Below, in pieces: positions 1-9,479 of a stretch of DNA of 11,329 bases. The notes beneath the pieces were generated by a model that worked only from the letters and a program-made list of their open reading frames with translations, made no database searches and was not told the origin of the DNA. The DNA is taken from contig JAOXYC010210906.1 in NCBI GenBank assembly GCA_028565715.1, positions 1-11,329 on the forward strand, written 5' to 3'. Origin of the DNA: Phoronis pallida (taxonomy: Eukaryota > Phoronida > Phoronidae). Position numbers and translations under genes: made by a program. How positions within the stretch are numbered: the first letter of the stretch is position 1; each line of letters begins with the position of its first letter.

Positions 1-2284
1 TGTAGGACTGTGAAACTTGATGCTAGGGTTACCCTGTTCTGTTCATGGTGTTGACAGCCAGTTAGTACACATGTTTTTATGTTTATTTATAAAAATGTTT
101 GGCATGAAAAAATGGCTGGTGCTGTTTGAGAAACCTTTTTCTTAAAAGCATATACCGTGTGGATAAATTTTAAATTCAATTTCCATTTCACCTTTGTGTA
201 TTGGAAATTTTCCTTGGTGTGTATTTGGTGAATACATGTTTATTCTTTTCCATTGGCAACCTCTTGCACTCTTTTTTCCATGATCGGAACATTGGAGCAT
301 TTGGCAACTGTCAGTGTAATTGGAAGCAGCTAACAAGCAGTTCTATCATTTCACTCATTCTTTGAATCTAGGATGTGATTAAAGAAGATGACCATTTGAT
401 AACAGAACAGTGACCACATTGAGAAATACTTCACATTATCTATGTAGGGTCAATCACCTAGCTCTAGCTGTTAAATACTGGTACTCACCAATTACTCAAT
501 GTGTTAGACTTGCAGCCATGAGTCTACAAATCCAGTGAGTGGGTTTTAGAAATGCTTCGGTTTTTATCAATAATTTATGCCCTTCTATAATTTTTTTCCT
601 GATCTTGATGGTTCAGATGATGAGCAGTTCTTTCCTATTGGAAATATGAACTGTAATCAATACATTATTCAACTGAACAATGTCTTGCACTCATTTGTTG
701 GTAGTGCAAATATCCTATCTAACATTTTTTTCTGTATAAAATCAAATCACCTGCTTTAGTAAGGTCACCTGTATGCACTAACTAATCAATTACTACACTG
801 GTTTCCCATTTGAAACTATTGACTCAAGCCATTTGAAGATCTGTATGTATTTGGGTCATCTCTCTCACAACCCAGCCAGTGCCCTCTCTATTGCTCTGTA
901 AACAGTGAGTGATGTAGGAGTTACCTGGCTGTCTGACCTTTCTTTCAATATTCAGATTGTTTGTGTGGTAGAGGTTGGTATATTCAACCTTACTTGTCAA
1001 CAGAGTTTGACCTCCAGAAGTATTTCATTCAAAATTATATTTTCCACATTTTGTGTTTTTTTATTTTATACCATTTTCATTCCATAATGTTTCAAACATC
1101 GTTCCTAATCAGAATTAAGGTGATTCCATCATTTCTTATAAACGTCCTGCATCTAGTGCTATTGTTTCATCAAGCACTATTGTTTCAATTGGGGATGATA
1201 TCGTACCATATTTCTGCACTGCATCCTGTGTAGCGCATGCAATGCATACAGATATGAAAATACAACGTGCTATGTAGTATGTACATGCAGCAATACAGAC
1301 ACATCATGCAATCACACCTTTATGCACTGGCTAGAAATGCAGTCTGATTTTTCCTGAACTAAGCAAGTTTACCACAGTTTGGTACGAGCTCGTTTAAGTC
1401 TCCAGACATTCCACCGGTTTCCTGTTTTCCCATGCATGCATTTTTGGTTCCACATTGATTTTTACATGTAATTCAAGACATCTCTAAAGTCTAGCCATCT
1501 ACAGATCATTCACTGCTGAAGAAGAGTGCATTCCTTAATGTGGGGTTATCCAGGATTAGTTATGAACACAAACACCATTGCATAATATACTGCCATCCAA
1601 AGTGGCTTACCCTATTTATTTTATGATAATAGATAGATATCCATCATGTCATTTGTGTCAGAAAAGTGGAAAAATGCAAAAATCTGTTTAGTGAGAATCT
1701 GATAAAATTTGCTCAATGAATTTGTGTTTTGTTTTGATAGCTATTTTTGCTTAGAAGTTCTGCACAGTACAGTACTTATAATAACCCAGCCATTCTTTAT
1801 TATTGATTTCTTTGTTCATATGCAGTCTGTAGCTGATCAATGTTAACCAATGATTCATCTGTCCTCAGATTCAACACCTGTTTATCTCCAGTGCGCAGCC
1901 AGGCAGCATTAGTTTATGCTAACTTGCTGTTAGTTAAAACTGGTATTCTGTTCAGTGCCATTCCATGTTTTAATTATCACATGTGTAATGTGCAAAAGGC
2001 TTAATTTTCCAATGGCTGAGGATCATCTTGGGAGATTTCAGAGCTGAATGCTTTATCAGTGTTTCTGATGCAGGCAAGAGATCTCTAATTTTTCCATTCC
2101 ATCACTTGTGTCTGTTGCCTAGATTTGAATTCCAGACATTTATTGATAGTCAACTGGGACCAACAAAGTACAGTGTCCTGCTCAATGGTCAGAACATCAC
2201 AGTCTTGTGTTGGTGTAAATAACCTAATTAATCAGGAATGCAGAAAAATCGGGGAGAGCCTCCCCTTCAGAGAACCAAACCCTA
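1..2284. other. Upstream non-coding DNA (flank or 5' intron of the spectrin gene)
   Basis: AT-rich sequence with scattered short open frames, none longer than about 90 codons. None shows family motifs, coding-like codon choice or flanking splice signals. It holds homopolymer T tracts and one small direct repeat, noted separately. It could be intergenic or a 5' UTR intron of the spectrin gene, because the exon at 5036 starts at a splice acceptor and its upstream non-coding exon was not located. No promoter, RNA gene or terminal repeat was recognised. Confidence 0.55.
1159..1187. repeat. Short imperfect direct repeat, 18-bp period
   Basis: The 11-mer CTATTGTTTCA occurs at 1159-1169 and again at 1177-1187, and the bases before each copy are also similar (GTG versus GCA). 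It looks like a local two-copy duplication with no evident function. Confidence 0.6.
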
Positions 2285-2376
2285 AATGTTAGCTGGGCAA
2301 ATCAGTACTGATGCACTCACTTGCCCGACAAATAAAGGAATGGATCGAGATATGTGTTTGATTCCCTGTGCCAAGA
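2285..2376 (+). repeat. Decayed tRNA-derived SINE-like head
   Basis: The segment reads like a mutated type-II (long variable arm) tRNA. It has an A-box-like stretch around 2291-2305 (AGCTGGGCAAATCAG) and a CACTCACTTGCCCGACAA anticodon-arm-like block at 2313-2330. A B-box-like GTTTGATTCCC follows at 2356-2366, one substitution from GTTCGATTCCC (a CpG-to-TpG type change), then TGTGCCAAGAG. No intact cloverleaf folds, so this is not a functional tRNA. The tail and target-site duplication were not delimited. Identification rests on the B-box and general resemblance to tRNA-derived invertebrate SINE heads, so it is tentative. Confidence 0.38.
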
Positions 2377-5018
2377 GACTGATTTTGCTGTATACATATA
2401 ATGAATTCTATGTACATGTAGCAGTCATATTTCTCTTTATAGACACACACAATTGATACCCAAGTTGACATAATTCACCATTCATTTAGCTACAATACAC
2501 AGTAAACATTGTTCACCAAATATTCATACCTGTACTTCATTCAACAATATTTGTTGTTTTAATCAACTGAACAATGCCAGGTAAGCAGCAGACTTGTATA
2601 CTGGCTCACTGTAGTACTGTGTTTGGTCAAGGTGTTTAATCGGCTTTTGAAGACCCTGTGAAAAGGGTTGAGCACTAGGGCAAATTCCTTGGTTAAATAG
2701 TTCCATTGAGTCCATATTGTGTTGGGTGGCTTGATCAAATAATCATTTGTGATTTATGATTCCTGTTTTTTTATTTTCAGCATGGCATTAAGTCTTCTTC
2801 ATTATAGACCCTAATAAATGTATTTCAAGTCTTAGCCTGATGTGTGTTGGGAATTACCCTTGTTACCCCATACTTCTAATGTATAGGGTTTTATCAGAAA
2901 ATAAGTTCCCTAGATGTTTTTCTTGTTTCATGCTTTCATTGCAGTTCAATTATTTGGACATCATTTACCTAATGAGTTGGTGATAATGGCTTATTGTCAA
3001 TTTCCTTTATTATTTAGATGAAGCACATTGTCTATTTTAAGTCTATTGGCAAGGTTATTGATTTTTTCTACTGATGCTCAGTACAGATGCTGGTTGCCTT
3101 GTCTGGTTGTGAATGTCTGGGTTCACTCTCATATCATGACCTGACACATTGGAGGCCACAAATTTCATTCATAGATGTGTTCGTCTAAAAAACAGTACCT
3201 CACAGAACTACCTATTAAAAGTATTGCATTCCAATGTTTGTTTCAGGATGGCTTGCCACTATACATTATACAAGTTCAATTTTTTGATGAGTGATGTTTC
3301 AGGTAATGCTGTCTGTTTGATTTTATGATCTACAAGTCATACCAGTTTTCAGTGTAGATCATCAGAGCATGACCTTTCTGTTACTTAGCAACCATCAACA
3401 TCTTATAAAACAAATACTTTACAAGGGTCATAACTGATGTCTTTTATTATCCTAAGAATGACTACAAAGCCATCAAGATTGATGGGGACTTTCATTGCAA
3501 TGATGACAAGATGATGAGAAATGAAAATGTTTTTATAACCCACTGTCCTCTCTGTGTCATTAGCTCTGGTTTATGGGCATAAATTACTTTCATAGCTTTT
3601 TCAATGTACAATTGAAATGTAGACAGTCATCATAGCTTGAAATAAGCTCATTGTTGCAAACAACAGACTGAAACTATCCAGGGGGTCTTCCATTTTTTGC
3701 CAAAACTAGGTGACCGTTTTGAAGCGAGTCTGACAGTGGAGTAACGTCACAATACATTAGCTATCAGATTCTTGCGGAGAACAGACCCTCAAACAACATA
3801 ACAGGGTTGTGGGAAACTCGCTAGCACCAACTGCAGGTTGCATTGCATAAACACGAGATGTTTTCACGAACATTTCTTTATAAGCTTTCATTGATCTGTG
3901 TTTTGAAAAACAAATGAAAAAAATAAAATGATCAGAACATGTTTTACTAATATCATTTCTCGATTGCCAATGAATCATAGCTAACTACAATGTGTGAAAA
4001 AAGCTTGAACCATTATGTAACTTGTATCAAAAAATGTACTTTACCAATTATGCAACGTTTGAATTCACCTCATATATTGTGAACACCACCATTATTCCCA
4101 TTTGGCCATCAATTCTTAATGCCAATTGACAATCGATAACCGGGAGTACTGAACGTGTTAACATTTACATACAAAATCCTCATGTAATGTATTCCTTGAG
4201 GTTTTCATTGGCTGATGGCAGAATCAACACTTTTTTCATCAATTTTTTTTAAGCGTTGTATTGATTCTGATGATTCTTGTTCTAAGAAATCGTTCTTTGG
4301 TTATGGAGTGTTAGAATTCTGTGTGTTTGGATGTACAAGTAACGGCAATACACTTGCTTTGAAGTGAACATGGCTATTTTGGTTCCGCCTAGATACAGAT
4401 GGTAATTCTTTTACATTAGTCTACTCTACTTGTGTAGTCATGGTGACTGTTTCTGCATTTTTCGGCCTTGGTCTAATCAACTGTTGATTTAAACATTTAG
4501 TCATATTTCCATGTGTGTTGTGGTTTCAGTTTTCAATGTTTTTATGCAATTAATCAGGTGCTTATGGTATTGAGATCTTGTGGCTGAATGATCTATACAA
4601 AAGTGTTTTGTGAAATTGCAACTGACTCAATGTTATACAGAATTGTTAAAAAATGAGATTCAAGATCAGATCAATGGCCTATTGAACAGGAAAGTGGTCT
4701 GGATCTACAAAATGATAATTTTTACAAAAGAGATCTTTGTTACTGAACATTGCAAAGAAAGCATCAGTTCTTGGTGATATGTAAACTTGATTTGATTTTC
4801 AAAGTAAATTTGTTCATTATAAACACAGGTTTTTTTGGAAAATGACACTAGGAAGAAGAATGCTTATTTTCAGTCATTTTCAATAACTATAAGAACATTT
4901 TCCTTACTGGGGGCTCCTCAAGACCTGTATGGTTTTTCAGAATATCACATGGTGTGTAAGAAGTTTTTAAGATTATTTGAAAGCGGAATTGTTGTTCATC
5001 AAATATTCAATTTTATGA
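2377..5018. other. Non-coding DNA upstream of the first spectrin coding exon
   Basis: Probably a 5' UTR intron or upstream flank. No coding segment could be supported. A somewhat CpG-richer patch lies around 3720-3860 and another around 4130-4400. Either could hold a non-coding first exon or enhancer for the long isoform, but no clear initiator or donor pair was found. One perfect 9-bp inverted repeat (3325-3362) is listed separately. The remainder shows only short AT-rich open frames. Confidence 0.5.
3325..3362. repeat. 9-bp perfect inverted repeat with 20-nt loop
   Basis: ATGATCTAC at 3325-3333 is the exact reverse complement of GTAGATCAT at 3354-3362. A transcript could fold a 9-bp stem with a 20-base loop. 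It is too short for a typical microRNA precursor, and its role is unknown. Confidence 0.6.
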
Positions 5019-5035
5019 TGAATTCCTCTTTTCAG
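5019..5035 (+). other. 3' splice site (polypyrimidine tract and AG) of the first spectrin coding exon
   Basis: A pyrimidine-rich run (TTCCTCTTTTCAG) ends at the AG at 5034-5035, directly before the coding exon. An ATGATGAAT stretch just upstream could supply a branch-point adenosine. A strong acceptor here shows that the long isoform has at least one further upstream, presumably non-coding, exon. Confidence 0.85.
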
Positions 5036-5175
5036 GATCTTGGAAGGGCGTGGCAACATGACGATGGAGGTGGACCAGCGCATTGTCAATAGGTGGGACC
5101 CCGGCATGACAGAAGAGGACGATGGATCTAACTCTGCCAAACTTTTTGAAAGATCACGTATCAAAGCCTTAGCAG
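5036..5175 (+). CDS. Beta-spectrin, first coding exon of the canonical long isoform (partial gene)
   Basis: Beta-spectrin is the actin- and ankyrin-binding half of the membrane skeleton. It pairs with alpha-spectrin, and its N-terminal tandem calponin-homology domains bind F-actin. The exon begins after a strong acceptor and carries a 22-nt leader. The start codon is most likely ATG 5058 (MTMEVDQRIVNRWDPG). The encoded 39 residues are acidic in the middle (TEEDDGSNS) and end SAKLFERSRIKALA, the near-invariant block preceding DEREAVQKKTF in animal beta-spectrins. A second ATG lies two codons later (5064). The exon closes at 5175 with one extra G, phase 1, followed by the donor GTTAGT. The frame is open back to the exon edge with no in-frame stop in the leader, so a short extension from an upstream exon cannot be excluded. 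The MT start and the spacing to NRWDP match known family N-termini, which supports 5058. CH domains, spectrin repeats and the PH domain lie beyond the window. Whether the ortholog is the conventional or the heavy (beta-H) form is settled by sequence: it fits the conventional form. Confidence 0.93.
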
Positions 5176-5534
5176 GTTAGTTTTAATAGCAAGTGTGCAA
5201 TGGTTATGATTATTGAACCAGATCTTCAAAAAATCAAATGAAAATTTTTAAAACCATGTAACCAACAAAAGACGGCCAAAAATATTCAAGCAAAAAAAGA
5301 TACACAAATGGGAGATGAGTAACTCATTAGTACCGTATGTTTGGTCCATAACCAAGCTCTTATCTGCAAAGATAATGTATAGCGATGTCAGAAATCTTCA
5401 ATTCTTCATTGATATTCTGGTCAACCATTCTTGTGGTTTTTGAGGAACTGGTAATCAATTTGTCTGTGCAAGTCAGTTTCTGTATTGAAAAGACAGGGCC
5501 CACGCTCTTCTCAGCGCTTCTTTGTGCACATTGG

Positions 5535-5652
5535 ATGACTCCTGTCTGGAACCGTTATCGTCCCCATGTTCGTGTGGAATGTCTGTTTGACTCCAAGAAC
5601 CTTGTCAAGATGGCCTCATGGTACTATACTCTTGCTCTGCTGCGTAGTATTG
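5535..5652 (+). other. Exon-like orphan segment of unknown identity
   Basis: A GC-richer block inside the spectrin intron is open in one frame, with ATG at 5535 (MTPVWNRYRPHVRV...). Codon choice there is coding-like (GAC TCC AAG AAC CTT GTC AAG ATG GCC), and it ends ...LLRSI plus one G before a possible donor GTAATT at 5653. The open frame extends back to 5385. I do not recognise the protein. Because its 3' end is in phase 1, it could in principle join the next spectrin exon as another alternative N-terminus. It equally could be a fragment of a mobile element or a chance opening, since a second frame also looks plausible in part. No conserved spectrin residues are visible. Confidence 0.25.
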
Positions 5653-5753
5653 GTAATTTATGAAATCTATTGAGTGAGATCTTCAAAAAAACGTTAGCTA
5701 TTTTCTTGATGTAATGAGACTTGCTTTGCTGGGTGGTGTATTCCCAAGAGGGT

Positions 5754-5763
5754 GGGGGGGGGG
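5754..5763. repeat. G10 homopolymer
   Basis: A run of ten consecutive G residues follows GAGGGT. It is likely length-variable. It is unusual only because the surroundings are strongly AT-rich. Confidence 0.8.
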
Positions 5764-6394
5764 TCTTGTACCTAAGCTAGTACATGAGTAGCATGTCTGT
5801 ATGCTGTTTCTATTCAAACTGAAAAACATTTCAGAAAATTTGCACAAAAAGCCATTCTTATTTCCTTAATTGCCAGTTTGGCTGAAAAATTGTCCTGAAG
5901 ATTTGCGATGATATGGAATTTGACCTTAAACTTATGTAATGGCAAGTTAATGCCAGGTTATTCAGGTGATATGTTAATGTCATTTGCAAATTTGACATTC
6001 TAATCACGCCAAATTTTGGGTTGCAAAGAGAAAACTTGAAGAGCGGAATATCCGAAAGTTGCTTTTGAAGATTCACCTTTTCTCATTACCAACTTCCTCT
6101 AGTTTATTGATTGGTTATACTTCATGTTGCCCAGTATCCTTTGGGAATTGGCTGCATAAGTCTTGTTTATGCTTACTATTGATTTTGTCCAACAGTTAAT
6201 CAAGCTCCATACTATGTTCTGCCTAATAACACCTGTTCTGTGCATAATTCTTTTTGCAAAAAATGCAAGAATACTGTATAGTATTTGTATTGTCAGAGTT
6301 TCATTGTGTTTGGTATTTTTTTCATTTATGAAAGCAGGTATTTTAATACAGACGTTGCAAGACATTACTGGTAGAAAAAACAAGACGCATGATT

Positions 6395-6545
6395 TCGTAA
6401 ATATATACATATTGAAGAAATATATACAAACACAAAACTATATACAGACAAACGTTTCGGAAAGACTTATTCCATCATCGGTGAAAAGGCGAATGACAGT
6501 ACTGGCCTTTTTTGGTGATTCTTTGGCAGTTTCAAAGTCAAGAAA
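6395..6545 (-). mobile_element. Hammerhead-bearing retroelement fragment (possibly Penelope-like), antisense
   Basis: A segment around the hammerhead-like core (6447-6481) resembles interspersed repeats of many invertebrate genomes, in which an ACGTTTCGG...TTCATCAGTG-type motif is preceded by TATATAC-rich sequence. Here that flank is 6401-6445 (AAATATATACATATTG, ATATATACAAACAC, CTATATACAG). Such motifs occur in the terminal repeats of Penelope-like elements and in related non-autonomous retroelements. No reverse transcriptase or GIY-YIG endonuclease is present nearby. Boundaries are approximate, and the family assignment is inferred from the motif only. Confidence 0.4.
6447..6483 (-). ncRNA. 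Hammerhead ribozyme-like core, type I layout, one core substitution
   Basis: Read on the minus strand, the order is CA, CCGATGA (6481-6475), a 4-bp stem II GGAA/TTCC (6473-6470 with 6462-6459) around a 7-nt loop, then GAAAC (6458-6454), a GTTT loop, GTC (6449-6447) and TG. This reproduces the hammerhead order CUGAUGA, stem II, GAAA, short stem III (AC with GU), GUC cleavage triplet. The flanking CA and TG can start stem I. The one core deviation is CUGAUGA to CCGAUGA, and one unpaired base lies between the core A9 and stem II. Stem I beyond the first two pairs is poor. It is probably a decayed, weak or inactive copy. Confidence 0.5.
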
Positions 6546-7138
6546 AGCATATTTTTTTGGCAAGATCAGGCATTAGAAATATTTTTAATTTCAAGTTTCT
6601 TATCTTAGAGAAGAGCTTCACCTTCACTACTGAATAAGATCAAATTGTCTACAGTTTGCAAAACACTTAAGCTGTCAGCCATTCCATTCAAATGTTATAA
6701 CATTTTCTAAGTCGAGGATCCCCAGTGTTTATCAAATGTTCTAAATGTGAAGACATAACATGCCAGTTATTGTGAGAACTATCACTGCTAATTGAGACTT
6801 GACATTCAGACTCAAAAGTACACATGATGTTTTTATGAAGCTGCCTTGCAACTTTCATCATCAACATTTTTTAATGAAATCCATGTAGCTTTGGAGTCAT
6901 AGTCCATTTATTTCCTGAAAGGTTAAATATATTGTTACATACTGTGGCCAAAATGGCTGTTGGTGTTCTCCCAATAAAACAGCATTGGGGATTAACCAGG
7001 AATTCAGGATTTCTGCCATGTAACTGTCAACATATGAGCATTGGACTGCAAACAGCCACAACAACAAACAATCATAGAAGTAGGAAATGAGATACATAGA
7101 TTTTATTAGGATCTGGTTGAGATTTATCAGTCAGAAAC

Positions 7139-7164
7139 TCATTTCTTCTTGAGAAGGCAAATGA
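7139..7164. repeat. Interrupted inverted repeat
   Basis: TCATTT pairs with AAATGA at the ends and CTTCT with AGAAG inside, with a two-base bulge (GC) on one side and a very tight loop. It could form an 11-bp hairpin in RNA. Nothing else supports a function. Confidence 0.45.
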
Positions 7165-7404
7165 CATCTGCTGATAAGGGTCAATTTTGTTTGTAGATAG
7201 CCAGAATATCATCCCAAAGATTTCCACAAGATTTAAGAAATATGCTCATTGGACTGTTAATATTAATTTGATAAGTCGGTCAATTAATTCCTGCCTGTCA
7301 ATTAGATATAATGTGCTGATGTTGTTTCAAGTATTGGTCCAGAACATATACAATTTTCATATCAATATGTTTTCACCTGTATGACTAATACATGTCGAGA
7401 TCAC

Positions 7405-7497
7405 TGACCATGAACATTTGATGGTCATGGTAGCTATCAATTTTATGTGACCTTTCAATTTCATGGTATTTCCATGACAGTTCATGATTTTCATGAA
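7405..7497. repeat. Cluster of three CATG-rich hairpins
   Basis: Three inverted repeats lie within 93 bases: TGACCAT/ATGGTCA (7405-7411 with 7421-7427), TCATGG/CCATGA (7461-7466 with 7472-7477) and TTCATG/CATGAA (7481-7486 with 7492-7497). Loops are 9, 5 and 5 bases. All arms are built around CATG, which suggests a shared origin or a local low-complexity bias. No mobile-element boundary or coding frame accompanies them. Confidence 0.55.
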
Positions 7498-8287
7498 ATA
7501 TATTTCTATTGGCAGTCCAGACTAAAAACAAAATTGCTGTCCAATATCATTGTAAAAATTTGAAAACAGAGTAAACATCATTGAATTTTAGTTTTTGGAA
7601 AAAAAATCAGAATTCTGAACTAATCAAAACTGATATTTATCACTGGAATTTCTTTGGTAGTGTTTTTTTACTGTCGGTATTCAAAATAAACTACACCACA
7701 GTAAATATGGCCTTTAAGAAAATATTATTAGTTCTACATAATTCCACTATTTGTCCAAGTGTGTTTTCTATTAAAACAAGACTGGCTGCTTACAATAGCA
7801 TCTTGAACTTTTTGTGTGCAGGCAAGAACTGTCTATGCTCCTCAAACTATTTTAAAAACACCAAGTTTACAAAATGTCTGGAATGTCAAATACAATGAAA
7901 ACCAATGCACTTTTTTTTCTGATAGTAAAATTCTCTGAGGCATATTTCTCCAAGTACTTTCAGATAAAAGTGAAACTACTGACCTCTTTACTTAAACCAT
8001 ATGTTAGACCATCTGCTATAAATTAGTGTTTGACCAGCAAAATGCCTAATTCTTCACATTCCTTAGAATGTACCTTCAGTCAGTGCTCCTCAGGTCAATA
8101 TGTGTTCAGTTTTACATAAAATTCAAATTTCACATTGATGTAACTCTTTTAATTACAGTTCCTATGGCAGTTGCAGTTTTATGTCTGGCAAAGTCTACAT
8201 TTAAAAAGGAAATCATTAATTCAAATGTTTCCAATTATTTTGTAGCGAATGAAGCTCTGGGTTATCTCTTATAAAAAGTTCAAGGTA

Positions 8288-8336
8288 GCGTAATGCCTAG
8301 GGGATGTCTTGTCTAGGATCCAGTAATTCATTACGC
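8288..8336. repeat. Two-part hairpin with perfect 8-bp outer arms
   Basis: GCGTAATG (8288-8295) is the exact reverse complement of CATTACGC (8329-8336). Directly inside, CCTAG (8296-8300) pairs with CTAGG (8313-8317), leaving a 12-nt loop and an 11-nt bulge on the 3' side. The outer arms contain CpG, uncommon in the surrounding AT-rich DNA. It could be a structured RNA element or the ends of a very small palindromic insertion. Confidence 0.5.
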
Positions 8337-9319
8337 ACAATCAATATATTATAAGCAAACCTGTGCCTTAGGTTCTTACTTGTAACCATTCATTTCAACA
8401 GACATGCTGCTTACAGAGAGGAACAACTAGGTGTGATTAGAAAGTATAAAATCTCTAACAAAAAATACTTTTCATTGTTTAGAACTTAGGCCTGTGATTT
8501 TTTTTACTAAAATGCATGATAACATGCAGTTTATTTAGTTCACAATTTCAGAGTTCAGTTTCACACCTCCAGGTTACCTGAGTACATGAGAGGCTCTTGA
8601 ACAGATACACCCCTGGATGTAAAATCATTAAATACATTTGAAGATTAGTGATTATTTTCATCACTAGATGGCCCTAGTAGCTTGCCTTAGCCTGGATGAC
8701 CTACTTTTCCAACACAGGCCGACATACCAAGACTATTAGTCATAGGACAAGTAGCTTGATAGTTTTTTAAGCTTGGCCACTCCTACTCAACGCTAAACTT
8801 GTTTACTGAATGAATTAAATGGTCTCAGTTTCTGATCGTAATGTTTTGTTTGTGGATGATGATATCTGTGGATAGTACAAAAATCATAAAAAGAATTTAA
8901 AAGATATTTAGTTGAATGTTGATACATTCTGTAACTTTATTTAGAAGTTATTAAAAAATCATCAACTTTTTATCTGTTTTAAAGGGAGGTATTGGTTTAA
9001 TTGTTCTGCCAACTAATGCAAATTTAAGAATATATTCTGTAAAGCTATGAAAAATAAGTCGTGTAATAAATTATTAATTTTAAGGATAGCTATATTTGCA
9101 TTCTGTAATGAATTATGTTTGTATTCATAATGTAGTAAGCTCTGATAACATCACCTGGCACAGAAGTTATGCAATGGTAAAGAATTGTAAACAGATTACA
9201 AATACCTCATTGATGATAAGTGGGCCAGTCATTTGTGTGACTAGCAGCACTATTTAAACATTAAACTATCTTCTTGAACAAAAATAAAACACAGCGTTTT
9301 GATACAGAAATACATGGTA

Positions 9320-9376
9320 TTTACAATATATACAAAAACAACACTAACGTTTCACTATTGTGGCCAAAGACAAACA
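9320..9376 (-). mobile_element. Second, highly degenerate hammerhead-type repeat, antisense
   Basis: The plus strand carries ACAATATATACAAAAACAAC followed by ACTAACGTTTCACTATTGTGGCC. This repeats the layout of the copy near 6450: a TATATAC-rich flank, then ACGTTTC. On the minus strand the conserved GAAAC is at 9353-9349, but the expected CUGAUGA core is absent and the triplet after the small loop is GTG, not NUH. It should be non-catalytic. It is considered related by layout only. Confidence 0.35.
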
Positions 9377-9479
9377 TTATTTTTGAACAAATACTAAAAA
9401 ACAGTTCCAAATATCGTTACTTTATGAAATAAAATGCTTAATTATTAATTATTCATCATGAATCATGCAGAGCCTATAA

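Noticed and set aside
2291-2372. Functional tRNA gene
   Set aside because: The boxes are present but mutated, the acceptor stem does not pair and the spacing is irregular; a SINE head relic is the better reading.
3411-3581. Plus-strand open frame with coding-like stretch PKNDYKAIKIDGDFHCNDDK
   Set aside because: It has plausible residues but no good donor and no recognised family, and it ends at TAA after a low-complexity tail. It was kept out as unsupported.
3757-3978. Minus-strand 73-residue frame in a CpG-richer patch
   Set aside because: It shows no domain, no splice signals and no similarity I can name; the CpG patch may be regulatory but shows no initiator with DPE.
4835-5164. Plus-strand 85-residue and minus-strand 63-residue frames across the spectrin exon
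   Set aside because: They are shadows of the real exon in other frames; the spectrin frame with its conserved LFERSRIKALA block explains the region.
6163-6576. 137-residue plus-strand open frame
   Set aside because: Its second half is a read-through of the hammerhead-type repeat and its first half is hydrophobic AT-rich filler with no domain or splice context.
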